Source: Synechocystis sp. PCC 6714 (GTDB lineage: Bacteria; Cyanobacteriota; Cyanobacteriia; Cyanobacteriales; Microcystaceae). From it: a stretch of 64,000 nt of DNA. The notes beneath the pieces are model-generated. The model made no database searches and was not told the origin of the DNA. It worked only from the letters and a program-made list of their open reading frames with translations. Positions 18,919 through 28,453 of this stretch are shown one piece after another (positions within the stretch are counted from its first letter, which is position 1; every line of letters begins with the position of its first letter). The stretch is taken from assembly GCF_000478825.2 (NCBI RefSeq), contig NZ_CP007542.1, forward strand, positions 1,674,001 through 1,738,000. Direction: 5' to 3'. Both the position numbers and the translations under genes were made by a program.

Positions 18919-19917
18919 TCAAAAACTAGTTAAAGATTGTTGTTGAGTCTGACTTTGTATCGGCACCGGGGACAGCACCGGCTCGTTAACAAAAAACGTT
19001 TGAGCCATTTTCACCCCCACTTCGTTCACCTTGGCTTGGATTTCCTCGAGGAATTCATGTAAGCCTTGGTTGATCACATCTTCAATGGTGATGTAGCCCA
19101 TTTCGCCACAAATTCTCCCCAGAGCCCGTTCCGCATCATTACGCCAGGAGCCAAGGGGGGTGCCGGTTACCTCGTGCAGTGACCGCTGTACTTGGAGCAA
19201 GCAGAAATGGATCGAGCGGGGAAATTTTTGGTGCAAAATCAAAAAACTAGCCACATTAGCTGGGGTGATGCGCCGCTGGCTTTTGCGATACATCTCGTAG
19301 GCACTGGCGGATTTGAGTAAAGCTATCCATTCCACCTGGTCTAGGGGAGTGCCCACCCATTCCACCGAAGGCAGAAGGTAATAGTATTTCACGTCCAAAA
19401 TCCTGGCAGTCTTGTCAGCCCTTTCCTGTAAACGCCCCATCTGGCCGAAGTGCCAGGCTTCGTTGTGGGTCATGGTGGCGTCCATAATACCCGCAAAGCG
19501 GTGACTGGATAGTTTTACCCTGGCAAAAAAGTCGGCAATGTTGGCCGGCGGGCGATCGCCTGCTTCCTTGACCATCAGGTAAAAACGATTAATTTCTTCC
19601 CACATCTCCGAAGAAATAATTTCCCGGATAGAGCGGGCATTTTCCCGAGCCATGTTCAAACAAGAAAGGATCGAGTTGGAATAGTGCTGGTCAAAGGTCA
19701 GAAATTGGATCACATTAGCCTTGGTAACTTCGCCGTAGTGTTGTTTAAAAAAACCTAAATCCCCGGTAGTCATGACCAAGGGCTCCCATTGCTGTTGGGC
19801 TCCGTAGGGCAAATCCAACATTAGGTAAAGGTTAACGTCCACAAAGCGGGCAATATTTTCTGCTCGTTCAATGTAGCGATTCAACCAGTAAACGGAGTCA
19901 GCAACACGGCTTAGCAT
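18919..19917 (-). CDS. Alpha-E domain protein (DUF403)
   Basis: A 332-residue, largely helical protein beginning MLSRVADSVYWLNRYIERAE, the hallmark of the alpha-E family. The start was set at 19917; an in-frame start at 19995 would add 26 residues that do not match the family. Alpha-E proteins usually accompany a circularly permuted ATP-grasp protein and a transglutaminase-like protein in a proposed peptide-modifying system. Those partners are not in this window. Soluble; function unproven. Confidence 0.85.
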   Translation of the reverse strand: MLSRVADSVYWLNRYIERAENIARFVDVNLYLMLDLPYGAQQQWEPLVMTTGDLGFFKQHYGEVTKANVIQFLTFDQHYSNSILSCLNMARENARSIREIISSEMWEEINRFYLMVKEAGDRPPANIADFFARVKLSSHRFAGIMDATMTHNEAWHFGQMGRLQERADKTARILDVKYYYLLPSVEWVGTPLDQVEWIALLKSASAYEMYRKSQRRITPANVASFLILHQKFPRSIHFCLLQVQRSLHEVTGTPLGSWRNDAERALGRICGEMGYITIEDVINQGLHEFLEEIQAKVNEVGVKMAQTFFVNEPVLSPVPIQSQTQQQSLTSF

Positions 19918-20099
19918 AATTTTTCTGGGTTGTTCCAATCTTCCAGGGGGTAGCCCCCATTGTACAAAGCCCTTGCCGGACTGATATGTTGCCATTCTGA
20001 CGGAATGCCACTCCGGCCAAAGACCCAGTTCTTTTTCCCGCTGTTTCCCCTTCTACCCCCCACAACCAAAAATCTGGTGTAGTGAATTTCCCTGTTCCC

Positions 20100-20121
20100 G
20101 TGGGGAATCGAACTTCCCTAC
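20100..20121. promoter_or_regulatory. Inverted repeat in the alpha-E/ctpB divergent region
   Basis: GTGGGGAA, loop TCGAAC, TTCCCTAC: eight base pairs with one G-U. It sits about mid-way in the 400 bases between the divergent alpha-E gene (start 19917) and the protease gene (start 20317). It may be an operator or an RNA hairpin. The rest of this gap shows no gene. Confidence 0.35.
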
Positions 20122-20316
20122 CCATCTCCCCCCAACGAAAACCAGTTAATCAATGGGCTGATCCTGACCACGAACTAGATTTTTCTTGCTAGGATTGGGC
20201 TTGAATGGTTCAGTCCTCATGTTGCGGAGAGAGAAATTGCACCCTCCACTCCCCCAATGCTTCAGTCTGTGGGACCTGACTATTTGCCAGCCTTTCCTCG
20301 CTTTACCCTGCCGTCC

Positions 20317-21705
20317 ATGAGTGCCCCTTTGCTTCGCCTTCGCCCCTTTGTTGCCACCCTCATATTTACCCTGGGCTTGGGAATTACCCTGAAGCCTGCT
20401 CTCAGTGCGCCCAACCTCATCAGCCCTGAAACTCCGCCATTGGCAAACCCTGGGGAAAACGACACAAGCTTTTCCAGTAATGTCACCCCGTTGGAAAATA
20501 GCCCCAAAGCGGTGGTGGACGAAGTGTGGCAATTGGTTAATCAGCAATTTGTCGACAAAGACTTTAACCATTCCAACTGGTTATCTAAGCGTCAGGAACT
20601 ATTGGGACGCAACTACAAAGACCGGGCCGACGCCTACCGCCAAATTGGGCGCCTACTCAAGGACTTGAATGATCCCTACACCCGTTTTCTCTCGCCGGAG
20701 GAATTTGCCATCCTCAGTAGCCAAACAGCAGGGGAAGCATCGGGGGTGGGTATCCGGGTGTTGGTGGACAAACGCAGTAGTGACCTAGTAGTGGTGGACG
20801 TCATGCGGGGTACCCCTGCCTTGAAAGCAGGTATTCGGCCTGGCGATCGCATTGTACGGATCAATGGCCAACCCGCCGCCTTAATGACCTTAGAGCAGGC
20901 CACCGAAGCTATTCAGGGGGAAATTGGCACCGAGCTAAGCCTGCAACTTTCCCGCCCCCAGAGCGGTGTTTTCAGCGTCACCCTCAAACGGGAAAACATT
21001 GAAATTGATTCCGTCACCTATAACGTCAAAGAAGAAGGGGAATTGCGGGTAGGCTACATTCGCCTAGATGAATTTAGCTCCCATTCCGCTGAACAGATGG
21101 AAAAGGCCATTACGGAACTCAATAAAAATCGCATTAGTGGTTATGTATTGGATTTGCGGGGCAATCCAGGGGGACTTTTACTTTCCAGCATTGACATTGC
21201 CCGACTCTGGCTCAACCGGGGCGAAATTGTTAGTACTATCGACCGAAGGGGTGGCGATCGCCATTTTTCCGCCAACGGCAGGAACTTAACGGACTTACCA
21301 TTAGTGGTGTTGGTCAATGAACGGTCCGCTAGCGCCAGCGAAATTTTAGCCGGAGCATTAAAGGAACAGGGAAGGGCCACGGTGGTGGGCACAGCCACCT
21401 ATGGTAAAGGTACGGTGCAATCTGTCAACACCCTATCCGATGGTTCTGGTTTAGCCGTTACCATTGCCCGTTATTATCCCCCCAGCGGTACAGACATCAA
21501 TCGCAAAGGCATCAGTCCCGACATTCATTTGGACATTTCCAACGACACCAAGCTCCAGTTCCGCAACGACCCGGAGCTCATGGCCACTGATGTCGATCTC
21601 CAGTATCAACGGGCCGTTAGTGTTTTACGTCAACACCAGCGCACGTTGGGTTTGCCGCCGGTCAAAGACCTGGGCATTGGTCTGCTGGAGCCAGCCCAGC
21701 TTTAA
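20317..21705 (+). CDS. ctpB: Carboxyl-terminal processing protease (S41, CtpB-like)
   Basis: A 462-residue periplasmic or lumenal serine protease. The ATG at 20317 gives a clean signal peptide (LRLRPFVATLIFTLGLG, cleavage near ALSA); the frame extends upstream to 20257, which would bury it. A PDZ domain spans about 141-220. The catalytic Ser lies in RSASASEI near 338 and the general-base Lys in YGKGTVQ near 363, the S41 Ser/Lys dyad. Cyanobacteria have several Ctp paralogues; CtpA matures the D1 protein and this one looks most like CtpB (PCC 6803 slr0257). It ends 12 bases from the convergent Sua5/YciO gene. Confidence 0.87.
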   Translation: MSAPLLRLRPFVATLIFTLGLGITLKPALSAPNLISPETPPLANPGENDTSFSSNVTPLENSPKAVVDEVWQLVNQQFVDKDFNHSNWLSKRQELLGRNYKDRADAYRQIGRLLKDLNDPYTRFLSPEEFAILSSQTAGEASGVGIRVLVDKRSSDLVVVDVMRGTPALKAGIRPGDRIVRINGQPAALMTLEQATEAIQGEIGTELSLQLSRPQSGVFSVTLKRENIEIDSVTYNVKEEGELRVGYIRLDEFSSHSAEQMEKAITELNKNRISGYVLDLRGNPGGLLLSSIDIARLWLNRGEIVSTIDRRGGDRHFSANGRNLTDLPLVVLVNERSASASEILAGALKEQGRATVVGTATYGKGTVQSVNTLSDGSGLAVTIARYYPPSGTDINRKGISPDIHLDISNDTKLQFRNDPELMATDVDLQYQRAVSVLRQHQRTLGLPPVKDLGIGLLEPAQL

Positions 21706-21717
21706 ATAAAACCAAAA

Positions 21718-22350
21718 CTAGAGCAATTCCTGCAGGGCTTCCCAACCCAAACCTTCCCGCACCAGCTTCGGTTCCTTGTCGGTAAGGTCGATGATGCTCG
21801 AAGTTTGATAGCCCGGTTCCTGATCGTCGTCAATGATGATGTCCACTAACTTGTCGAATAGGTCAAATAACTTTGCCTTTTCCGCCATGACAAACTCGTC
21901 TTGATCTGGTAGGTGGGCCGAGGTAGAAATAATCGGATTGCCCAAATTCTGCAGAATTTCTTGGCAAATGGGGCGATCGGGTACCCGGATGCCAGTGGTT
22001 TTTCGTTTTGGCTCTACCACCAACTTAGGCACTTGCTTAGTGGCTGGCAAAAGAAAAGTGTAGGGTCCAGGGATCAGACGGCGCATCAAACGATAGGCAT
22101 TGTCCGCCACCACTGCGTATTCGGCAATGTTAGACAGGGACGAACAGAGAAACGTTAACGGTTTATTATTGGAGAGTTGCTTCAGTTGCCTAACCCGCTG
22201 AACGGCATTCTTGTCATTCAGGTCACAGCCGATGGCATATACCGTATCGGTAGGGTAGAGCATAATTGCCCCCTGACGGAGATCTTTGCAAATCATTTCC
22301 ACAGTGCGTTGTTGGGGGGTTTCGGGATGGAGATTGTATAAGGTGGCCAT
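21718..22350 (-). CDS. Sua5/YciO/YrdC family protein
   Basis: A 210-residue protein of the family that makes threonylcarbamoyl-AMP for tRNA t6A modification. Conserved segments include AIMLYPTDTVYAIGCD, NKPLTFLC, PGPYTFLLPAT, GIRVPDRP and ISTSAH. The overall pattern is closer to the YciO branch, whose function is less certain. It resembles PCC 6803 slr0006, a gene I recall as induced by low CO2. Its start codon is only 5 bases from the start of the divergent larC gene, so one or both promoters must lie inside the neighbouring coding sequence. Confidence 0.85.
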   Translation of the reverse strand: MATLYNLHPETPQQRTVEMICKDLRQGAIMLYPTDTVYAIGCDLNDKNAVQRVRQLKQLSNNKPLTFLCSSLSNIAEYAVVADNAYRLMRRLIPGPYTFLLPATKQVPKLVVEPKRKTTGIRVPDRPICQEILQNLGNPIISTSAHLPDQDEFVMAEKAKLFDLFDKLVDIIIDDDQEPGYQTSSIIDLTDKEPKLVREGLGWEALQELL

Positions 22351-22355
22351 TTTTT

Positions 22356-23621
22356 ATGGGGTTGATTGCTTATTTTGACTGTCCCACGGGGATTTCCGGC
22401 GATATGTGCCTGGGGGCGTTGGTTTCGGCTGGGGTTCCCCTAGAATACCTGATGGAGAAACTTGCCCCATTGGGTTTGGCCCATGAATATCGTTTGACGG
22501 CAGAGATGGTACAAAAACAGGGTCAGGCGGCCACGAAGGTGGAAGTACAGCTCCTGAATGACCACCACTCCCACGGCCCTGGTCACCATGGGATGCGTCA
22601 TCTACCAGAAATAGAACAGTTAATTGAACAGGCCAATTTACCAACCCGGGCCCGTCAGTGGAGCTTAGCTATTTTCCGTCAATTGGCGATCGCCGAAGGG
22701 GAAGTCCACGGCATTGGGCCGGAGCAAGTCCATTTCCATGAAGTAGGGGCCACCGATGCCATTGTGGATATTGTCGGTACCTGTTTAGGGCTAGATTACC
22801 TCGACATTGGGCAATGTTATTGGTCTGCCCTACCCACGGGGAGCGGCACAGTGCGGGCGGCCCACGGTGATTTACCTATACCGGTCCCGGCGGTGTTAAA
22901 ACTCTGGCAAAGCCGTCAGGTACCGGTTTATGACAATGGGTTAACGGGGGAATTGGTCACCCCCACCGGAGCGGCGATCGCCGTTACCCTCGCGACCCAA
23001 TTTGGCCCCAAACCCCCATTTAAGTTGCAAAAAATAGGACTGGGGGCAGGCAGTAAAGATTTCCCTTTGGCTAATATTCTCCGGCTTTGGATCGGAACAG
23101 AAATTACGGCTCACAATCAATCCCCATCTCCAGAAGTTCCCTTTGGTCAGCTGGAAACCATCACCGTTCTGGAAACCCAATTAGATGATCTCCAACCCCA
23201 AGCGGTGGGCTATTTATTGGAAAATTTACTCAACCAGGGGGCGATCGATGTATTCACCCAGGCGATCGCCATGAAAAAGTCCCGTCCCGGCATTTTGCTG
23301 ACTGTACTCTGCACACCGGAAAAGCAAAACCATTGTCTCAATTTGCTCTTTCGGGAAACCACTAGCTTGGGCATTCGGGTGCGTCAACAAGAGCGTTACG
23401 CCCTGGAGCGGGAATGGCAAACGGTTATCATTGCCGATGGTTCTGTCCGGATTAAATTAGCCTACGGTTATCGAGCTGGCAAAAAAATTATTCTCAATGC
23501 CCACCCTGAATTTGCTGACTGTGCTGCCCTGGCCAAAGCCACCGGCCAACCCTGGCAATTAATCCACCAGCAGGCGATCGGTGCTTGGTCAACCCTGAGT
23601 AAAGAAAAGGGAAAACCGTGA
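22356..23621 (+). CDS. larC: Nickel-pincer cofactor protein LarC (DUF111)
   Basis: A 421-residue LarC/DUF111 protein that inserts nickel into the pyridinium dithiocarboxylate cofactor of lactate racemase-type enzymes. It opens with YFDCPTGISGDMCLGAL, and a His-rich loop (HHSHGPGHHGMRHL) near residue 70 may bind metal. Unlike Lactobacillus larC it is a single frame. No larA, larB or larE is in the window, so the client enzyme is unknown. The start at 22356 fits the family; an open frame reaches back to 22266 over the divergent gene. Confidence 0.85.
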   Translation: MGLIAYFDCPTGISGDMCLGALVSAGVPLEYLMEKLAPLGLAHEYRLTAEMVQKQGQAATKVEVQLLNDHHSHGPGHHGMRHLPEIEQLIEQANLPTRARQWSLAIFRQLAIAEGEVHGIGPEQVHFHEVGATDAIVDIVGTCLGLDYLDIGQCYWSALPTGSGTVRAAHGDLPIPVPAVLKLWQSRQVPVYDNGLTGELVTPTGAAIAVTLATQFGPKPPFKLQKIGLGAGSKDFPLANILRLWIGTEITAHNQSPSPEVPFGQLETITVLETQLDDLQPQAVGYLLENLLNQGAIDVFTQAIAMKKSRPGILLTVLCTPEKQNHCLNLLFRETTSLGIRVRQQERYALEREWQTVIIADGSVRIKLAYGYRAGKKIILNAHPEFADCAALAKATGQPWQLIHQQAIGAWSTLSKEKGKP

Positions 23622-23678
23622 GTTATCTATACATGTCACTAGAATAGAACAGACTCAAAAAAATAAACTGTTTAGACC

Positions 23679-25355
23679 ATGTGGCAAGGCTATCTACAAA
23701 TTTTGCTGACCTTAGCAATTGTCGTTGCAATTACCCCTTGGTTGGGTAATTATATGGCGGAGGTGTTTTTAGGCAATAAAACTTTTCTGAGTCCCTGGCT
23801 GAATCCAGTGGAAAATGCCTTATATAGTTGGATTCAAATTCGCCCTCAGCAGACAATGACTGGATGGCAATATATTGCCGCGATTCTTTACAGTAATTTG
23901 GTGATGGGTATTGGAGTTCTAGCCATTCTCCTGTTACAAAACCATTTGCCTTTCAATGGCACAGAATTGACGGCACCGAGTTGGGATCTAGCCCTACATA
24001 CTACTATTTCTTTTTTAACCAATACGGACCAGCAACATTACTCAGGGGAAATAACCTTAAGTTATGCTAGCCAAGTTTTTGCCATTGGCTTTTTAATGTT
24101 TACTTCAGCGGGCACAGGATTAAGTGTTGGCATTGCCTTTATTCGCGGCTTAACAGGTAGAAATTTGGGCAACTTTTACCAAGATTTAATTTTATCCATT
24201 ACTCGGATTTTATTACCTCTGGCAATTCCAGGAGCATTACTTTTACTATTATCGGGAGTGCCCGAGACCTGGTCAAACCCAGTAAGTCTAACAACCCTGG
24301 AAGGCAATAATCAGGTCATCGCCCTGGGACCCGTTGCCCACTATGAAATTATTAAACAATTAGGTGAAAATGGTGGAGGCTTTTTCGGTACTAATTCAGC
24401 CCATCCTTTTGAAAATCCCAATGGTTTTTCTAACTTATTACAAACTATTGCGATGCTGAGTGTTCCCACCGCTCTAATTTATACCTACGGTATTTTTGCT
24501 AAAAATAAACGCCAAGCTTGGTTAATCTTTGGTATGGTGTTGGCCATTTTTTTAGGGTTAATTAGTGTGACGGCGATCGCCGAGTTTCAGGGCAATCATC
24601 AAGTCAATCTACTGCTAGACGGTATTGAACCAAATTTAGAAGGCAAAGAAGTCCGATTTGGGTGGTCACAAACCGCACTGTTTATCATTGCAACCACAGC
24701 AACTATGTGTGGCGCTGTTAATGGCCTGTTAGATTCTTTCATGCCTGCGGGGGGATTTAGCACATTATTCAATTTGTTTTTACAGGTAATCTGGGGAGGG
24801 CAAGGGACAGGCACAGCCTATTTATTTGTTTACTTGATTTTAGCTGTTTTTATCACAGGATTAATGGTGGGCAGAACCCCGGAATTTTTGGGGCGCAAAA
24901 TTGAAAAGTCGGAAATTGTCCTAGCAAGTATTATCCTGCTAATTCACCCCATTGCCGTTTTAATTCCTGCGGCGATCGCCCTAGCATTTCCCAGCCAATT
25001 GGCGGGCATCAGTAACTCAGGTTTCCATGGTATTTCCCAAGTAGTGTATGAATACGCATCAGCTTCTGCCAACAATGGTTCGGGTCTAGAAGGTTTAGAT
25101 GACAATACCCTCTGGTGGAATCTAAGCACTTGTTTTAGCCTGGTTCTAGGCCGATATATTCCCATTGTTGCCCTATTGCTTTTAGCTGATAGGTTATCGC
25201 AAAAACAACCTGTTCCTCTGACAGCGGGAACCCTACGGACTGACACCATTTTATTTACTAGCGTTACCGCAGGGATAATTTTAATTCTAGGAGCATTAAC
25301 TTTTTTTCCTGTGTTGGTTTTGGGTCCCATTGCCGAAGCTTTTACCCTGCAATGA
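23679..25355 (+). CDS. kdpA: Potassium-transporting ATPase subunit A
   Basis: A 558-residue integral membrane protein with about ten hydrophobic helices; it forms the potassium-selective channel part of the Kdp P-type ATPase. Selectivity-loop regions are visible as [28 protein letters not shown] and GSGLEGLD. The length matches the family (557 in E. coli). It is the first gene of the kdp operon. Expression in relatives rises on potassium limitation. It is followed by a 127-base gap containing a perfect palindrome. Confidence 0.97.
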   Translation: MWQGYLQILLTLAIVVAITPWLGNYMAEVFLGNKTFLSPWLNPVENALYSWIQIRPQQTMTGWQYIAAILYSNLVMGIGVLAILLLQNHLPFNGTELTAPSWDLALHTTISFLTNTDQQHYSGEITLSYASQVFAIGFLMFTSAGTGLSVGIAFIRGLTGRNLGNFYQDLILSITRILLPLAIPGALLLLLSGVPETWSNPVSLTTLEGNNQVIALGPVAHYEIIKQLGENGGGFFGTNSAHPFENPNGFSNLLQTIAMLSVPTALIYTYGIFAKNKRQAWLIFGMVLAIFLGLISVTAIAEFQGNHQVNLLLDGIEPNLEGKEVRFGWSQTALFIIATTATMCGAVNGLLDSFMPAGGFSTLFNLFLQVIWGGQGTGTAYLFVYLILAVFITGLMVGRTPEFLGRKIEKSEIVLASIILLIHPIAVLIPAAIALAFPSQLAGISNSGFHGISQVVYEYASASANNGSGLEGLDDNTLWWNLSTCFSLVLGRYIPIVALLLLADRLSQKQPVPLTAGTLRTDTILFTSVTAGIILILGALTFFPVLVLGPIAEAFTLQ

Positions 25356-25368
25356 TTTTTTAACATCG

Positions 25369-25383
25369 TTACATATTATGTAA
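25369..25383. promoter_or_regulatory. Perfect 7-1-7 palindrome between kdpA and kdpB
   Basis: TTACATA-T-TATGTAA starts 14 bases after the kdpA stop, in an unusually long (127-base) AT-rich intra-operon gap. The one-base centre is too short for an RNA loop, so a protein-binding site is more likely than an attenuator. Confidence 0.4.
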
Positions 25384-25482
25384 AAAAATAGATTAAATAA
25401 TTAGTAAAATTAGGATCTCTTTAAAACCCTAAAAATAATTAATTATCAGGGCTTGTTTTAGTTAACATAGTTTTCCCTAGCC

Positions 25483-27546
25483 ATGAAAAAAAAGTTGCGC
25501 TCACAAAGAAAACGTACTGCCAAAGTAAAGCAAGGGGGATTGTATCTGCGGGCTATTCAACAATCTTTTGTTAAACTCGATCCCCGCATCGCCAGCAAAA
25601 ATCCTGTCATGTTTATTGTCTGGATTGGTACTATAATTACTTTTTTAGTCACCATTAACCCTGAACTATTTGGAGATACACCGGAGAAAAATCAACGGTT
25701 ATTTAACTGCATAATTACCCTAATTTTGTTGTTTACTATTCTTTTTGCCAACTTCGCTGAAGCCCTAGCTGAAGGTCGGGGAAAAGCCCAAGCTGATGCC
25801 CTGAGGGCAACTAAAAGTGACACCATTGCTCGAAAAATTTTACCCGATGGTTCCACAGCATCAGTTAATTCAACCACCTTAAGAAAAGGAGATCAAATTC
25901 AGGTAATTGCGGGGGATATGATTCCTGTGGATGGAGAGGTGATTGGTGGTATGGCCACGGTGGATGAATCGGCGATCACAGGGGAGTCAGCTCCAGTTTT
26001 AAAACAGCCTGGCACCGATATTGCTAGCTCGGTCACAGGAGGGACACGTATTCTATCTGATCAGCTATTAATTTTGGTGACCACGGATCCGGGGAAGGGA
26101 TTTATTGACCGTATGATTGCCTTGGTGGAAGGGGCAGAACGGAGCAAAACCCCCAATGAAATTGCTTTAACGGTTTTATTGGCTGTGTTAAGTCAGGTGT
26201 TTCTCATTGTGATTGCTACCCTACCGGCGATCGCCAATTATGCTGGAAGCCCCGTCAGTATTGTGGCGTTAATTGCCTTGTTAGTAGCTTTAATTCCCAC
26301 CACAATTGGTGGTTTATTAAGTGCCATTGGCATTGCTGGCATGGACCGGGTTGCCCAATTTAATGTTATTGCCACTTCAGGTAGAGCCGTTGAGGCCTGT
26401 GGTGATGTGAACACTCTGGTGTTAGACAAAACAGGCACCATTACCCTGGGTAATCGGTTGGCAGAGGAATTTATTCCCGTTAATAATTATTCCCTAGAAG
26501 ATGTTGCCCAAGTTGCGTTAATTTCCAGTATTTTCGATGAAACTCCTGAGGGTCGCTCAATTATTAATTTGGCAGAAAATTTAGGTGCAAAAATGAATTT
26601 TGACCCGAGCACAGCTACAGGGATTGAATTTTCGGCCCGCACCCGCATGAGTGGAATTAATTTGGTTAGTGGTGAGGAAATTCGCAAAGGAGCCGTTGAT
26701 GCCATCAAAGGCTTTGTCCGTTCTAGGGGAGGACAAATTTCCCCCGATTTAAACATTGCCTATGAACGTGTTTCCCGATTAGGAGGAACCCCTTTAGCCG
26801 TCTGTCAAGGGGCAAATATTTATGGCGTAATTTACCTTAAAGATATAATTAAACCGGGCATTAAAGAGCGATTTAATCAATTGCGTCGCATGGGAATTCG
26901 CACCATTATGCTCACCGGAGATAATCACATCACTGCTTCAGTGATTGCCCAAGAAGCCGGGGTAGATGATTTCATTGCTGAGGCCACGCCGGAAGATAAA
27001 ATTGAGGTCATTCGCTCCGAACAAGCCAAGGGAAAATTAGTAGCCATGACAGGGGATGGCACCAACGATGCCCCAGCTTTAGCCCAAGCCAATGTGGGGG
27101 TTGCCATGAATTCGGGCACCCAGGCAGCCAAGGAAGCGGCCAATATGGTGGATCTGGACTCTGACCCAACTAAGTTAATTGACATTGTTACCATTGGTAA
27201 GCAATTGTTAATCACCCGTGGAGCCCTCACTACCTTTTCCATTGCCAACGATGTTGCCAAATATTTTGCTATCATTCCAGCGATGTTTGCCAGTGTTGGA
27301 GTTGGTAGTTTGAATGTTATGGGACTGGCCAGTTCTCAATCAGCAATTCTTTCAGCCTTAATTTATAATGCTTTAATTATTCCCGCTTTGATTCCCCTGG
27401 CTTTAAAGGGCATAAAATTTCGACCTTTAACCGCCAACCAATTGCTACAACGAAATATTCTTATTTATGGCTTAGGGGGAGTAATTGCTCCCTTTATTGC
27501 CATTAAAATAATTGATTCGATCATAGTATCTACTGGTTTAGTTTAG
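25483..27546 (+). CDS. kdpB: Potassium-transporting ATPase ATP-binding subunit
   Basis: A 687-residue P-type ATPase that energises KdpA. TGES lies near residue 166 (actuator domain), the phosphorylated Asp in DKTGT near 314, and [10 protein letters not shown] near 524. Helices at about 40-90, 215-280 and 580-687 form the membrane domain. Length and motifs are complete, so the enzyme should be active. Second gene of the kdp operon. Confidence 0.97.
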   Translation: MKKKLRSQRKRTAKVKQGGLYLRAIQQSFVKLDPRIASKNPVMFIVWIGTIITFLVTINPELFGDTPEKNQRLFNCIITLILLFTILFANFAEALAEGRGKAQADALRATKSDTIARKILPDGSTASVNSTTLRKGDQIQVIAGDMIPVDGEVIGGMATVDESAITGESAPVLKQPGTDIASSVTGGTRILSDQLLILVTTDPGKGFIDRMIALVEGAERSKTPNEIALTVLLAVLSQVFLIVIATLPAIANYAGSPVSIVALIALLVALIPTTIGGLLSAIGIAGMDRVAQFNVIATSGRAVEACGDVNTLVLDKTGTITLGNRLAEEFIPVNNYSLEDVAQVALISSIFDETPEGRSIINLAENLGAKMNFDPSTATGIEFSARTRMSGINLVSGEEIRKGAVDAIKGFVRSRGGQISPDLNIAYERVSRLGGTPLAVCQGANIYGVIYLKDIIKPGIKERFNQLRRMGIRTIMLTGDNHITASVIAQEAGVDDFIAEATPEDKIEVIRSEQAKGKLVAMTGDGTNDAPALAQANVGVAMNSGTQAAKEAANMVDLDSDPTKLIDIVTIGKQLLITRGALTTFSIANDVAKYFAIIPAMFASVGVGSLNVMGLASSQSAILSALIYNALIIPALIPLALKGIKFRPLTANQLLQRNILIYGLGGVIAPFIAIKIIDSIIVSTGLV

Positions 27547-27558
27547 TTATATCGCTCC

Positions 27559-27855
27559 TTGATAGGTCTAGGTAGTAAGGTGAAGATAATTGTAGAATTT
27601 CTCTTAATCATTATCTTTATAATGGCCATGGACATAAACACTCGTAAACTTTTGCCTAGATTGAATTTGAAAAATATTTCCGTTTATTGCTTTGGAATTT
27701 TAATCTTTAATCTATTCGTCTCTCCCCTGGTTCAAGCTTCGGTGGGAGGAGTGTTTTCCCGGGGACAATCCTATGCTTTAGGGTTATTGGGTCTAGTGAC
27801 TTTCAGTTTGTTTATTTACCTTCTTTTCGTAATTTTTCAACCAGAAAAATTTTAA
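27559..27855 (+). CDS. Small membrane protein with KdpF-like C-terminus
   Basis: A protein of up to 98 residues between kdpB and kdpC, with two or three hydrophobic helices. The last ~25 residues (LFIYLLFVIFQPEKF at the end) match the pattern of KdpF, the ~29-residue peptide that stabilises the Kdp complex, but here it is preceded by an N-terminal extension with its own helix. I recall a comparable extra gene called kdpG in Anabaena kdp operons. The start is uncertain: TTG at 27559 is coupled to the kdpB stop, GTG at 27580 has a weak GG-rich site, and ATG at 27622 gives 77 residues. It ends one base before kdpC. Confidence 0.7.
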   Translation: MIGLGSKVKIIVEFLLIIIFIMAMDINTRKLLPRLNLKNISVYCFGILIFNLFVSPLVQASVGGVFSRGQSYALGLLGLVTFSLFIYLLFVIFQPEKF

Positions 27856-27856
27856 T

Positions 27857-28453
27857 ATGAGCCAAGTACGGGAATTTTCCAAAGCAGTTCGGGCCACCAT
27901 TTTATTGTGGATAATCACAGCTATTTTCTATCCGCTGCTAGTCTGGGTCATTGGGCAACTAATCTTCCCCTTTCAAGCCAACGGCAGTATGCTGAAAAAT
28001 GACCAGGGAACCATCGTTGCTTCCGCATTAATCGGCCAACCTTTTAATGGCGATCGCTATTTTTGGAGCCGCCCCAGCATGGTGGATTATAGCACCGGTT
28101 CAATGGCGGGCATAACAGGAATTTCGGGGGCCAGTAACTTGGCTCCAGGCAGCTTCCTTTTAAAAGAAAGGATTGATCATAACTTGAAAAAATTACAAGA
28201 AGCTGATATTAAACCCACCGCTGATTTAGTCTATAGCTCTGGTTCAGGTTTAGATCCCCATATCAGCTTAGAAGCGGCAAAAAATCAAATCAATCGCATT
28301 GTCCAAGCTCGTAAAATTAACCCTAGCCAGGTGGAATTATTAATTACCCAGGCCACTGAAGGTCGCTTTTTAGGGATTTTTGGAGAACCAGGGGTAAATG
28401 TTGTTAAGCTAAATTTAGCCCTTGATCAAATTGATAGTTTGGCGCCTCAATGA
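27857..28453 (+). CDS. kdpC: Potassium-transporting ATPase subunit C
   Basis: A 198-residue single-pass subunit of the Kdp complex that helps bind ATP and assemble the pump. One N-terminal membrane helix (about 13-35) is followed by an extracytoplasmic domain with conserved DRYFWSRPS, SGASNLAPGS and SGSGLDPHIS. The length is normal. Its ATG comes one base after the preceding stop, and its stop overlaps kdpD by 4 bases, so translation is coupled. Confidence 0.97.
   Translation: MSQVREFSKAVRATILLWIITAIFYPLLVWVIGQLIFPFQANGSMLKNDQGTIVASALIGQPFNGDRYFWSRPSMVDYSTGSMAGITGISGASNLAPGSFLLKERIDHNLKKLQEADIKPTADLVYSSGSGLDPHISLEAAKNQINRIVQARKINPSQVELLITQATEGRFLGIFGEPGVNVVKLNLALDQIDSLAPQ

Noticed and set aside
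20095-20130. tRNA-like T arm on the minus strand (GGGAAGTTCGATTCCC)
   Set aside because: The loop is one base short of a T loop and no matching acceptor, D arm or anticodon arm can be drawn upstream. Treated only as an inverted repeat.
22266-22355. Upstream extension of larC over the divergent gene
   Set aside because: The extra 30 residues do not fit the LarC family start and would overlap the divergent gene by 85 bases.
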